Of a DNA stretch of 64,000 nt, positions 42,169 to 50,205 are shown one piece after another. Under the pieces are notes generated by a model that was not told the origin of the DNA, ran no database searches, and worked only from the letters and a program-made list of their open reading frames with translations. This DNA is from JACCZX01 sp963791315. Lineage in GTDB: Bacteria > Pseudomonadota > Gammaproteobacteria > Burkholderiales > Burkholderiaceae_F. The DNA lies in NCBI GenBank assembly GCA_963791315.1, contig CAWBRQ010000004.1, positions 1 through 64,000 on the forward strand, read 5' to 3'. The translations under genes and the position numbers were made by a program. Position 1 is the first letter of the stretch; each line of letters starts with the position of its first letter.

Positions 42169-42806
42169 TTTTTTGTCGGTGCGGAAGGAGCTGGAAGCGC
42201 AGAAATCTGCATCAGCGTCAGATCACCAGTGGTTTCGACAATCTCAACCGAGGCGATTTGCGCGCCAGCGCCGCGTAGCACCACCTTCGACACGGCATCA
42301 AGTAATGCGCGCTCGCGCGGCACAAGGGTGAGCTGCCATCCCTCCGTTTGCGCCTGCGGCACCGGCGCACTCCAGGACACGTCGTAGTGTCGACGCAATG
42401 TGGGTAGGTCGCCGGCCAGCGTCGCGCGCAAACTTTCGATCAACGCTGCGAGCGGCGGCGCATCCGACAGTGAAAAGGTGCGCGTTTGCACCCCACCCCG
42501 CTGCGCCGCCCTTTCGTAGGTCACGACACTTCCCTCGATTCGCACCGTCTCAGGCTGTGGCTCAACGGTGCGCTTCTCCAGATAATCGGGTGCGCGAAAA
42601 ATCAGCGTGCCGCTCGATTCGACCGGCGCCTTTAACAATGCGGAAGATTTGCGCTCACTGAATCGAGCGTGTCGCTCGCGCTGCGCACCAAGCTCCGAGA
42701 ACAGGCGCTCGAGTGGATCGTCCGCAGAGCGGACGATCCCAGGCGCGATGCATGCAAGCACTGCTACTGCTAGCACGCAGCGGCGCGTAACGAGACCGTG
42801 CGTCAT
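42165..42806 (-). CDS. LolA-like outer-membrane lipid carrier (ApeL-like)
   Basis: 213 residues. Signal peptide ending near ...CIAPGIVRSA. The beta-sheet LolA fold is suggested by RFSERKSSALLKAPVESSG, TLIFRAPDYLEKRTVEPQ and the series of short strands after it, ending TGDLTLMQIS. LolA relatives in aryl-polyene clusters are thought to carry the product across the periplasm from the MMPL exporter, whose gene overlaps the stop (ATGA). Confidence 0.85.
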   Translation of the reverse strand: MTHGLVTRRCVLAVAVLACIAPGIVRSADDPLERLFSELGAQRERHARFSERKSSALLKAPVESSGTLIFRAPDYLEKRTVEPQPETVRIEGSVVTYERAAQRGGVQTRTFSLSDAPPLAALIESLRATLAGDLPTLRRHYDVSWSAPVPQAQTEGWQLTLVPRERALLDAVSKVVLRGAGAQIASVEIVETTGDLTLMQISALPAPSAPTKK

Positions 42807-43168
42807 CGTGCCGGCGCAAGCACCTGCTGCAACAGCAACGATCCTTCGGCAATCACGCCGCTATCGCTGCTCACCGTAAACCGCATCGTGTCGTTGCGAC
42901 TGGCTGGATCCAATGTGCATTCGAAGGCACAGCCCGGTGCAAGCGGTCGCAAAAACTTGACGCGCTTTATCGCAGCTATTGAGCGCGATTCGCCTGTCGC
43001 CAATAAACGCCGTCCCGCCGCGGCAACCACCCATGCCAACAACCACGCGCCGGGCACGATCGGATGACCGGGAAAGTGTCCGGCCAGCATCGGATGATCG
43101 ACAGTCACGAGGCCGCGCTCCGGATTCGCTGAAGGCTCGTCATGCGTCATGCGGTCGTCATTCAACAT
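42803..43168 (-). CDS. 3-hydroxyacyl-ACP dehydratase, ApeI/FabZ-like
   Basis: 121 residues. The FabA/FabZ active-site motif is GHFPGHPIVPGAWLLAWVV, with the catalytic His in H-F-P-G. Then IKRVKFLRPLAPGCAFECTL forms the hotdog strands. It is the second dehydratase of the cluster and the likely partner of the ApeP-like protein in a heterodimer. It lies three bases after the AMP-ligase stop and overlaps the LolA start. Confidence 0.87.
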   Translation of the reverse strand: MLNDDRMTHDEPSANPERGLVTVDHPMLAGHFPGHPIVPGAWLLAWVVAAAGRRLLATGESRSIAAIKRVKFLRPLAPGCAFECTLDPASRNDTMRFTVSSDSGVIAEGSLLLQQVLAPAR

Positions 43169-43171
43169 GAA

Positions 43172-44590
43172 CTAATCGAACCGAACGTCCAAGGTCCGTA
43201 GAACACCTTTAGACGGTGGTTCACCCGCAGCGAACCCCTGCAGCGCTTTCTTTGCCAGGGCCAGCAGCTCCGCTTTTGGCAGCTTTCCTTGTGCATTGCG
43301 CGGCAATGCATCGACCCACAACAATGGGCGCGGCCAAAACGCAGGGTCCATCTGTGCGCGCAGCGCGGCAAGCAGCTCGGCGCGCGTTAAGTCCGGCGCC
43401 ACCACCAGCGCCATCAGGCGCTGTTCACGCGTGGCGGTGGGCGCCTTCGGCGGCTCGAATATCACACCGTCGACCACGCCGTCGATCGACAGCAGCACGC
43501 GGTTGAGTCCCTGCAGCGATGCGCGCTTGCCTCCGATGTTGACGACGTCATCGGTGCGTCCTTCGAGTTCGAAACTCGAAGCACTGATGAGACGCAGGCG
43601 ATCGGCAAGCGGTCCCGGCTGAACGTGACCGCCGTACGCACGGAACCCATCGCCACTCGGCTCGATTTTCACGTCGCGCATCGTTGTCCACAGCGCGCCA
43701 TCGACCGTGCGTCGCGTCGCCACCATGCCGGTCTCGGTGCACCCGTACACCTCGAACACGCGCGTGCCCCATAGCGATTCGCAGCGCTTCGCCAATTCAC
43801 GCGTCAACGGCGCGGTCGCACTGACGATGCAATCGAGCACCGGCATTGCGTGCGCGGACTCAGCCAAAGCGCGCAGGTGTACCGGCGCGGTGATCAGCAC
43901 GCGCCGCCCGCTCAGCCGCGACAACACGGCAACGACTTCATCGGGGTGTAGCGGATGCTCGGCTGCGAACGCGCAGGGACCGTGAAGTGCTAGCAGAACC
44001 GTTGATTCGAACCCGAACATGTGCTGCGGCGACACTGTGCCAGCCAACACCACGTCGTCCAATCGGTTTGCCCCGGGCGCATCGTCGAGATGCAGCGCGA
44101 TGATCTCGGCGCGCGCGCCGTCGACGATTCCACCCCATATTTTCGGTTGCGGTTGCGGTTCACCGGTGCTGCCCGAGGTGAACGCGATTGCAGCCACGTT
44201 GTCACGAGAGATGGCGGGCGGCGGCCATGCCTGCGCACCGGCATCGTCCTGCCACTTCATTGCGGGTACCGCGGAGCCATGCCAGACGATATCGCCGGCC
44301 TCTTCGCCCAGATACAGCGTGTCCGGATAGCGCGTCGCCAGTTGCGCCAGCGTTTCCGGCGTACGCGATGGAGGCAACAGGCTGGTGCGTCCGGCAATCA
44401 GCGCTGCACAAAATCCGACCGCAAACAAATACCGGTCGCGACAGCTATTCAATACGTACTGCGCGGGCGGCAACCGCTGCGCCAAGGCCTGCGCGGCTGC
44501 AACAAAACGACCTGCAGAAACGGGCTCGCCGTTACGCACGGCAATGCGTGCACTAGCCGCACGATGGGCGATCAATAGCTCGCTCGTCAT
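43172..44590 (-). CDS. AMP-dependent acyl/aryl ligase for starter loading (ApeH/XanA2-like)
   Basis: ATG 44590 overlaps the preceding stop (ATGA). 472 residues, shorter than ordinary acyl-CoA synthetases. The ATP loop is IAFTSGSTGEPQPQPK (A3). VFEVYGCTETG is A5, then LRLISASSFELEGRTDDVVNIGGKRASLQG is A7-A8 and GKLPKAE the A10 Lys. It probably activates the hydroxybenzoate made by the divergent chorismatase and loads it on the ACP. The N-terminal domain includes few other landmarks, as in cluster relatives. Confidence 0.87.
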   Translation of the reverse strand: MTSELLIAHRAASARIAVRNGEPVSAGRFVAAAQALAQRLPPAQYVLNSCRDRYLFAVGFCAALIAGRTSLLPPSRTPETLAQLATRYPDTLYLGEEAGDIVWHGSAVPAMKWQDDAGAQAWPPPAISRDNVAAIAFTSGSTGEPQPQPKIWGGIVDGARAEIIALHLDDAPGANRLDDVVLAGTVSPQHMFGFESTVLLALHGPCAFAAEHPLHPDEVVAVLSRLSGRRVLITAPVHLRALAESAHAMPVLDCIVSATAPLTRELAKRCESLWGTRVFEVYGCTETGMVATRRTVDGALWTTMRDVKIEPSGDGFRAYGGHVQPGPLADRLRLISASSFELEGRTDDVVNIGGKRASLQGLNRVLLSIDGVVDGVIFEPPKAPTATREQRLMALVVAPDLTRAELLAALRAQMDPAFWPRPLLWVDALPRNAQGKLPKAELLALAKKALQGFAAGEPPSKGVLRTLDVRFD

Positions 44591-45261
44591 TCGGTGCGCG
44601 GCCCTATCCGCATCTGTGCGACCTGCCGCTGGTAGGCAAGAACTCTCGCCACGATATACAGCGGTGTGTGCGCCGGCAATTTCCGGAAAGCAACGCGACG
44701 CACAGCCCATTCGCAGGCGAACATCACGCCGATCAGCGGCCAGGTCAGTACGTTGACGAACAGCGACCACCATTCGAACGGCGCATACAGCATTAGCAGC
44801 AGCGACAAGCCCGCCATCGCGGCAAAAAATATCGCCCACACGTGCGTCAGCCCGCGCAAATAGCGCCTGAACTGCGGCGTCAACGCCCCATCGTCCAGTT
44901 CCGCCATACGTACGATCAAAGGCGTCTCGCCCCGCCGCAGCGTCACGGCGAACACGCTCGACAGCATCAGGTTCAGCGCAATCGACGGCAGCGCAGCCAG
45001 CAGCTGCTGATGCGATAACACCGCCGCACCGAGCAACGCAGCCAACAATATTCCGACGAGCAGCGCAGTTCGGCTGCGCACGATCAGCGCAACGATGCAG
45101 GCATCGACTGTCATCAACACAAGCATCGACCAGGCCGGGTCGACCCAGTCGCGCATCAGCTGCGGAACGACGTGCAGCGCAGTCGACAATACGATCGCAC
45201 CTACCGCCAACAACCAGAGGCTGCCGGGCAAGCTCGAGCCAGCTGCGCTATCCGAGGGCAT
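44587..45261 (-). CDS. COG4648 inner-membrane protein (ApeG-like)
   Basis: ATG 45261 lies one base after the preceding stop. 224 residues, six or seven membrane helices, including LWLLAVGAIVLSTALHVVPQLM and SLLLMLYAPFEWWSLFVNVL. A conserved segment LRRGETPLIVRMAELDDG sits in the middle loop, followed by YLRGLTHVWAIFFAAM. This protein, always adjacent to the AMP ligase in aryl-polyene clusters, has no established activity; it may help transport or scaffold. The final cytoplasmic tail is basic. Confidence 0.82.
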   Translation of the reverse strand: MPSDSAAGSSLPGSLWLLAVGAIVLSTALHVVPQLMRDWVDPAWSMLVLMTVDACIVALIVRSRTALLVGILLAALLGAAVLSHQQLLAALPSIALNLMLSSVFAVTLRRGETPLIVRMAELDDGALTPQFRRYLRGLTHVWAIFFAAMAGLSLLLMLYAPFEWWSLFVNVLTWPLIGVMFACEWAVRRVAFRKLPAHTPLYIVARVLAYQRQVAQMRIGPRTE

Positions 45262-45262
45262 C

Positions 45263-46159
45263 TCAATATTCGTCCTGACGCGGCGGTACGAGGGTAGACG
45301 ATTGGGCGAACACATAGGTCAGCGCAAAGCCGCCGCTCACCTGCCGCCGCTGAGTGACGAGTGGCGAATTCGCAAATACGGCATCGCTGACGTTGTCGTA
45401 CTTGATGAAGGCACCGAACCACCAGCGGTCTTTTCGGTGCGACAGCGCTGCCAGCGCCTGCCAGCCACCGTAGCCCCCGCTGGCACGATATTCCGGACGC
45501 GTCGCGGTCGCATTGGCGGCAGGTACGTCGTAAAAGTATCCGTTCAAGCGCCGATCTGAAAAAGGTACTTCAACCAGCAGTCCCAAGTTCCAGCGGTCGA
45601 GTGCTGTCGCGGAAGGCCAGCGCAGGTCGAGGTTTATCAGCGGACCGAAAACGTAGCCGACATTGCGGACACCATCACGGAAAGTGAACGCCGCGCGGAC
45701 CGGCAGGCGCAGATCGAGCGCTGCTCGGCGATCATCGGTACGCCATAGATGAACATTAACCACCGGGCCGAGTTCGAACAGAGGACTTAGATCCTCCATA
45801 CCCTCGCGCGCTCGATTGCGATCGCTGTCGACCGGGACACTGCCGCTTACGCTCAAGTTGACCTTGACCCGCTCGCTATCGAATAAGCGGGCACGCGCGC
45901 CGTCGCGGTCAGCGCGAAAAATTTCACCGCGATAGACAAACCACGGAATGGGCAGCACGTAGTTGCGAACATCCTCCGAGCCCCGATAGTCGGGCACGCG
46001 CAGGAAAGTGGCGCCGCCACCGACTTCCCACAGCGGCAGATCCTGCTCTTGCGCGATCGAAGGCGACCATGCGCTGGCCAGCAGCACACCGAGCACTGCG
46101 CAAAGCGCTCCCTTGCATCCTTTCGCCGGCACTGCTATCCCGATCCGTCGGTGGCGCAA
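45263..46159 (-). CDS. MipA/OmpV-family outer-membrane protein
   Basis: 298 residues. A signal peptide ends near SIAQ. The mature protein is a sequence of amphipathic beta-strands ending in aromatic residues, opening PLWEVGGGATFLRVPDYRGS, with the family's RNYVLPIPWFVYRGEIFRAD segment, and closing GGFALTYVFAQSS. MipA-type barrels sit in the outer membrane; MipA itself scaffolds murein enzymes, but most have unknown roles. Membership in this operon suggests a function in placing or exporting the pigment, seldom described for such clusters. It overlaps the halogenase-like gene by 25 bases. Confidence 0.83.
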   Translation of the reverse strand: MRHRRIGIAVPAKGCKGALCAVLGVLLASAWSPSIAQEQDLPLWEVGGGATFLRVPDYRGSEDVRNYVLPIPWFVYRGEIFRADRDGARARLFDSERVKVNLSVSGSVPVDSDRNRAREGMEDLSPLFELGPVVNVHLWRTDDRRAALDLRLPVRAAFTFRDGVRNVGYVFGPLINLDLRWPSATALDRWNLGLLVEVPFSDRRLNGYFYDVPAANATATRPEYRASGGYGGWQALAALSHRKDRWWFGAFIKYDNVSDAVFANSPLVTQRRQVSGGFALTYVFAQSSTLVPPRQDEY

Positions 46160-47508
46160 ATCGCCTGCGGACGAATGGCATTACTGCGGTTGACCACGCT
46201 GCGCCATGTCTGACGCCAGTGCTTCAGTGCACTCAGATAGTAAATTCCGCGAAACATCATCACCCGCCGCCGCACCGGTCCCGAGTCATAAACGTCTCCG
46301 GCCAAGAAAGAGATGACAGCGCGCTGCACGCCAAAAATGTCGCGCGGACGCATGATCAGGTTGCGCATGATCGGCGACGTCATCCGATAGATCATCCACG
46401 TGAAGGTCTTGAGCCCGCGCCGTACACGCCGCTCGAATGCGCGATTCAGCCGCGCCGCCGACGAGGGATCGCGTAATGCGCCATCGATAACACCGGCAGC
46501 AAATTGCGCGCTGTTCATTGCCAGGTACACCCCGCTGGAAAAAACCGGGTCGACGAAGGCGAAGGCGTCACCGATCATCACGAACCGGTCGCCCGCCATG
46601 CGCTCCGATGTATACGAATAATTACCGGTGGCCGTTGCCGGTTCGATCAGCGTCGCGTCCTTGACGCGCTCCCACAAAGGCGGGCAAGTCTGCAGCGTGC
46701 GCAGGAAGAAAGTCGAAGGATCGGTATCGCGCGTCTTCAAATAGTAGGGCCAGCAGACCGCGCCCACACTCGTAGTGCCGTCGACCAACGGAATGAACCA
46801 CATCCAACCGTGTGCGAACCAGTAGATTTCAATGTCGCCTTCGGCATCGCCGACGTTGCGTTGTGCACCGCGAAAATGGCCATACAGTGCCGCACTCGTG
46901 TGCTTGGGATTTTTTCGCTTAATGGCGAGCCGCGACGCCATGAAGGTGTCGCGGCCCGTCGCATCCACCAGATAGCGGGCAGTGGCGCTGACCACTCGAC
47001 CATCCTGGCACGTCGCTTTCACGACAACGCGCTCGGATTCAAAACTGACGTCATTGGCACGGCACGATTCAATAACCTCGACGCCGCGCGTGCGTGCGTG
47101 CTGCAGCAAGGCATGATCGAATTCGGAGCGACGCACCTGATAGGCATACTTCGGCACACCCTCCCACGCGTCAGCGAACGCAAACGTCTGGCTGGCTTCA
47201 TGTTCCATCGAATGAAACCGCACCGAATTCTTGACCAGGCCGACCTTCTTGACCGCCGGTGCGCAGCCGAGTTGCTCGAACAAGGGCAGATTCAGCGGCA
47301 GCAGCGACTCTCCGATATGAAAGCGCGGGTGCCGATCTTTTTCAAGAAGCAGAACGCGCCAGCCTTTTTGCGCCAGCAGCGCGCCGGCCGTGCTGCCGCC
47401 CGGACCACCGCCGATGATCACGACATCGGCGTCGTGTTCGTCGATCGGAGCAGCGGCAAGCGGAGCGTCCGCGCGTCGTTGGGGAGCCGATTGGGTGGCT
47501 GCATGCAT
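46135..47508 (-). CDS. Flavin-dependent halogenase-like oxidoreductase
   Basis: 457 residues. The FAD Rossmann loop is VVIIGGGPGGSTAGALLAQ (about 29-47) and a second FAD motif is GDAFAFVDPVFSSGVYLA. Between them lies GWMWFIPL, which fits the W-x-W-x-I-P motif that separates flavin halogenases from monooxygenases. A Lys in GLVKNSVRF is a candidate for the halogenase catalytic Lys, though the alignment is by eye. Xanthomonadins are brominated aryl polyenes, so a halogenase here is chemically reasonable. Non-halogenating relatives share these motifs, so bromination is a hypothesis. It is the first gene of the operon, 53 bases from the divergent chorismatase. Confidence 0.75.
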   Translation of the reverse strand: MHAATQSAPQRRADAPLAAAPIDEHDADVVIIGGGPGGSTAGALLAQKGWRVLLLEKDRHPRFHIGESLLPLNLPLFEQLGCAPAVKKVGLVKNSVRFHSMEHEASQTFAFADAWEGVPKYAYQVRRSEFDHALLQHARTRGVEVIESCRANDVSFESERVVVKATCQDGRVVSATARYLVDATGRDTFMASRLAIKRKNPKHTSAALYGHFRGAQRNVGDAEGDIEIYWFAHGWMWFIPLVDGTTSVGAVCWPYYLKTRDTDPSTFFLRTLQTCPPLWERVKDATLIEPATATGNYSYTSERMAGDRFVMIGDAFAFVDPVFSSGVYLAMNSAQFAAGVIDGALRDPSSAARLNRAFERRVRRGLKTFTWMIYRMTSPIMRNLIMRPRDIFGVQRAVISFLAGDVYDSGPVRRRVMMFRGIYYLSALKHWRQTWRSVVNRSNAIRPQAICATDGSG

Positions 47509-47561
47509 CGCGCCGCAAGTGTATCAATCGGGCCGGCACTAATGACTAGAATCCGCACCTT

Positions 47562-48704
47562 TTGCCCGGTACCAACACCTTGACCAGCCACCCGAAAAAT
47601 CGCCTTGCAATGCAGTGGATGCCGGCGGCGGAGTTCGCCCGCTCGCCGCTACTCCATGACCCCAGCACACTGGGTGTCGCGGTCCACGGCGGAGCGCTGC
47701 CATTGGCCTCCGCGTCACATCTGCCGCAAGCGCATTTGCTGAAGGGCATCCTTGGCAAAGGGGTGACCGACGACGACGGTCAGGTGATTGAGGTTTGGTG
47801 TGGGCGTTCCGAGGCGACCGATGGCATGGTCGGCACAACACGGTACCGGCACAACGGTGAAGTCCTGTTTGCGACCGTGTCGGTGACCGCGCCGGACCGC
47901 GGCATCGACGCGCTCGGAATGGCGACGTACGCCGCATACCGCTCGTTGCTCGAGGCGCTGCACGTTTCCGGCTACCCGCATTTGCTGCGAGTCTGGAATT
48001 CAATTCCCGGCATCAACGTTGACGACGGTGGGCTCGAGCGCTACCGCCGCTTTAACCTGCATCGCTTTAAAGCCTACGATGAAGCCAAGTGCCCAACCGA
48101 CGCCGGCGCACCCGCCGCGTGCGCGCTTGGCAGCTTCGGTGGGCCATTGGTGCTGTATTGCCTTGCGTCAAAAACACCGCCCGAGCCGATTGAGAACCCG
48201 CGCCAAACCAGCGCCTACCGATACCCTCAGCAATACGGGCCGCGTGCGCCGAGTTTTTCGCGCGCAGCGCTGTGGCGCGGCGACGGTGAAGACAGTGACG
48301 TGCTGTTCGTCTCCGGAACAGCGAGCATCGTCGGCCATCAAACGCTGCACGAGGGCAACGTCGTGGCGCAGGCGCATGAGACGTTGACCAATCTGCAATC
48401 GGTCGTCGCGGCGGCTGTAAGCCGTGGCGCGCGGGATGTCGCGTTACTTTCCGACCTGCTGCTAAAAGCGTACGTGCGCCACCCGGACGATCAGCCGCTG
48501 GTGCGACAAGTTCTGGCGGGACACGGACTAGACGCCGACGCAGTGCTGTACCTGCACGCCGACATATGTCGCGCCAATTTGTTGGTGGAGATCGAAGCCA
48601 TCGGGCCGGCGCGATCGATGCAGATCAGGACAGGAACAACCGGTACGCAGGATTCTCGGTTTCATTCCAGTACCGATAGCCGAGCGCTGTCAGAAAACGG
48701 CTGA
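47562..48704 (+). CDS. xanB2: Chorismatase (XanB2 / FkbO-Hyg5 family)
   Basis: 380 residues from TTG 47562; alternative starts are TTG 47580 and an ATG at 47610. The family motifs are LLRVWNSIPGINVDDGGLER, YRRFNLHRFKAY, VSGTASIVGHQTLHEGNV, the Gln-x-x-E pair in AQAHETLTNLQSV, and the end YLHADICRANLLVEIEA. These enzymes split chorismate into pyruvate and hydroxybenzoate or related acids. XanB2 makes 3- and 4-hydroxybenzoate, the first feeding xanthomonadin and the second ubiquinone. It is divergent from the pigment operon by 53 bases and thus probably co-regulated. The 3' end overlaps convergent ilvA by 80 bases. Confidence 0.87.
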   Translation: MPGTNTLTSHPKNRLAMQWMPAAEFARSPLLHDPSTLGVAVHGGALPLASASHLPQAHLLKGILGKGVTDDDGQVIEVWCGRSEATDGMVGTTRYRHNGEVLFATVSVTAPDRGIDALGMATYAAYRSLLEALHVSGYPHLLRVWNSIPGINVDDGGLERYRRFNLHRFKAYDEAKCPTDAGAPAACALGSFGGPLVLYCLASKTPPEPIENPRQTSAYRYPQQYGPRAPSFSRAALWRGDGEDSDVLFVSGTASIVGHQTLHEGNVVAQAHETLTNLQSVVAAAVSRGARDVALLSDLLLKAYVRHPDDQPLVRQVLAGHGLDADAVLYLHADICRANLLVEIEAIGPARSMQIRTGTTGTQDSRFHSSTDSRALSENG

Positions 48705-50151
48705 ACGCGCGCCGTTCATAAGGCGGTATCTGCAGACCCACCAGTACGCGCGAATAATCGGCACCCTGGTTGCGATAGTGGAACATCGAAATGTTCCAAC
48801 TTGGCGCCATGCTGGTTAAGAACTTCATCAGCGCCCCGGGTCGCTCGGGGAATTCAAAGCGATAGATCAACTCGCCCGCAGCCAAAGGGCTCTTGCCGCC
48901 CACCATGTAGCGGACGTGTTCGGCGGCGAGCTCGTCGTGCGTCAGATCGACCGTGGCGTACCCGTGACGCCGAAATTGACGCGCTAGCTTTTGGTTGTCA
49001 CCCGCACTCGCGGTGCCGATCCCGACGAATACGTGAGCGATCGATGAGTCCGAGATGCGGTAATTGAACTCGGTAACGCTGCGGTTGCCAACCAACTTGC
49101 AAAACCGCCTGAAGCTGCCGCGCTCCTCGGGAATCGTGACCGCGAACAGCGCTTCGCGCGCCTCGCCGACTTCGGTGCGCTCGGCAACGAAACGCAAACG
49201 GTCGAAATTCATGTTGGCGCCGCACGCGATCGCGACCAAGGTTCGCTGCTTCAGTTTTTCGCGCTGCGCGTAGGCCTTCATGCCGGCGATCGATAGCGCA
49301 CCGGCGGGCTCCAGAATTGAGCGCGTGTCCTGGAACACGTCCTTAATGGCGGCGCAAATCGCATCGGTGTCGACCCGCACGATGTCGTCAACGTGGTCGC
49401 GCACCAGTTTGAACGTGTGCTGCCCGACTTCACGCACTGCTGTGCCGTCCGAAAACAGTCCCACGTCATGCAGCTTGACCCGGCGCCCGGCTTTGAGCGA
49501 ACGCGCCATCGCATCTGAATCGGTCGTCTGCACGCCGATCACCTTGATCTGCGGCGCGAGCGCCTTGATGTACGCGGCGACACCGGCGATCAAACCGCCG
49601 CCTCCGATCGCGACGAAGACTGCGTGAATCGGCCCGTGATCGACCGGATGATGTTGCCGCAGAATTTCCATTGCGATCGTGCCCTGGCCTGCGATCACAT
49701 CCGGATCGTCGAACGGATGCACGAACGTCAGCTTGTACTTGCGTTGCAGCTTCAAGGCGTGCGTATATGCATCCGAGTACGAATCACCGAACAGCACGAC
49801 TTCGGCGCCTCGTGTACGCACCGCATCGACCTTGACCTCGGGTGTGGTCACCGGCATCACGATCAGCGCGCGGCATTCGAGTTTCTGCGCGGCAAGCGCG
49901 ACACCCTGCGCATGGTTGCCCGCCGAAGCCGCGATGACTCCGCGCTTCAGTTGATCGCGCGACAGCTGCGCCATCTTGTTGTACGCGCCGCGCAGCTTGA
50001 AGCTCTTGATCGGCTGCAAGTCCTCGCGCTTCAGCAAGACCCGGTTGCCGAGCCGCTCCGATAATCCCGGCGCGAGCTCGAGCGGGGACTCAATCGCGAC
50101 GTCGTAGACGCGCGCAGTCAGAATTCGGCGCAGATACTCCTGGGCCGGCAT
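48625..50151 (-). CDS. ilvA: Threonine ammonia-lyase, biosynthetic
   Basis: 508 residues from ATG 50151. The PLP Lys is in PIKSFKLRGAYNKMA (about 50-64); ASAGNHAQGVALAAQ and the cofactor-phosphate loop VAIGGGGLIAGVA follow. Two C-terminal regulatory ACT-like domains begin about residue 325 (LFAVTIPEERGSFRRFCKLV) and 420 (IYRFEFPERPGALMKFLTSM). It deaminates threonine to 2-oxobutyrate, the first step of isoleucine synthesis, and is normally inhibited by isoleucine through the ACT domains. Single gene, convergent with the chorismatase and divergent from the kinase gene (54 bases). Confidence 0.94.
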   Translation of the reverse strand: MPAQEYLRRILTARVYDVAIESPLELAPGLSERLGNRVLLKREDLQPIKSFKLRGAYNKMAQLSRDQLKRGVIAASAGNHAQGVALAAQKLECRALIVMPVTTPEVKVDAVRTRGAEVVLFGDSYSDAYTHALKLQRKYKLTFVHPFDDPDVIAGQGTIAMEILRQHHPVDHGPIHAVFVAIGGGGLIAGVAAYIKALAPQIKVIGVQTTDSDAMARSLKAGRRVKLHDVGLFSDGTAVREVGQHTFKLVRDHVDDIVRVDTDAICAAIKDVFQDTRSILEPAGALSIAGMKAYAQREKLKQRTLVAIACGANMNFDRLRFVAERTEVGEAREALFAVTIPEERGSFRRFCKLVGNRSVTEFNYRISDSSIAHVFVGIGTASAGDNQKLARQFRRHGYATVDLTHDELAAEHVRYMVGGKSPLAAGELIYRFEFPERPGALMKFLTSMAPSWNISMFHYRNQGADYSRVLVGLQIPPYERRAFSRFLTALGYRYWNETENPAYRLFLS

Positions 50152-50205
50152 GGCATTCGCTCCTCGATGAACGGGCAAAGTATCACGCCTGCGTACCATG
50201 CCGGG

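Larger units (their letters stand above)
30127..48704. other. Xanthomonadin/aryl-polyene type pigment gene cluster
   Basis: Eighteen leftward genes from 47508 to 30127 plus a divergent chorismatase (47562-48704). Ten junctions are ATGA overlaps; no gap exceeds 66 bases. Content: hydroxybenzoate supply, AMP ligase for starter loading, one ACP, ketosynthase plus partner, two dehydratases, ketoreductase, PPTase, three acyl/glycosyl transferases, LolA-like carrier, MMPL exporter, membrane protein of the ApeG type, outer-membrane MipA, halogenase-like flavoprotein, methyltransferases and a deacetylase. This is the composition of aryl-polyene clusters, with XanB2-like chorismatase and halogenase-like genes pointing to the xanthomonadin branch. 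Confidence 0.85.
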
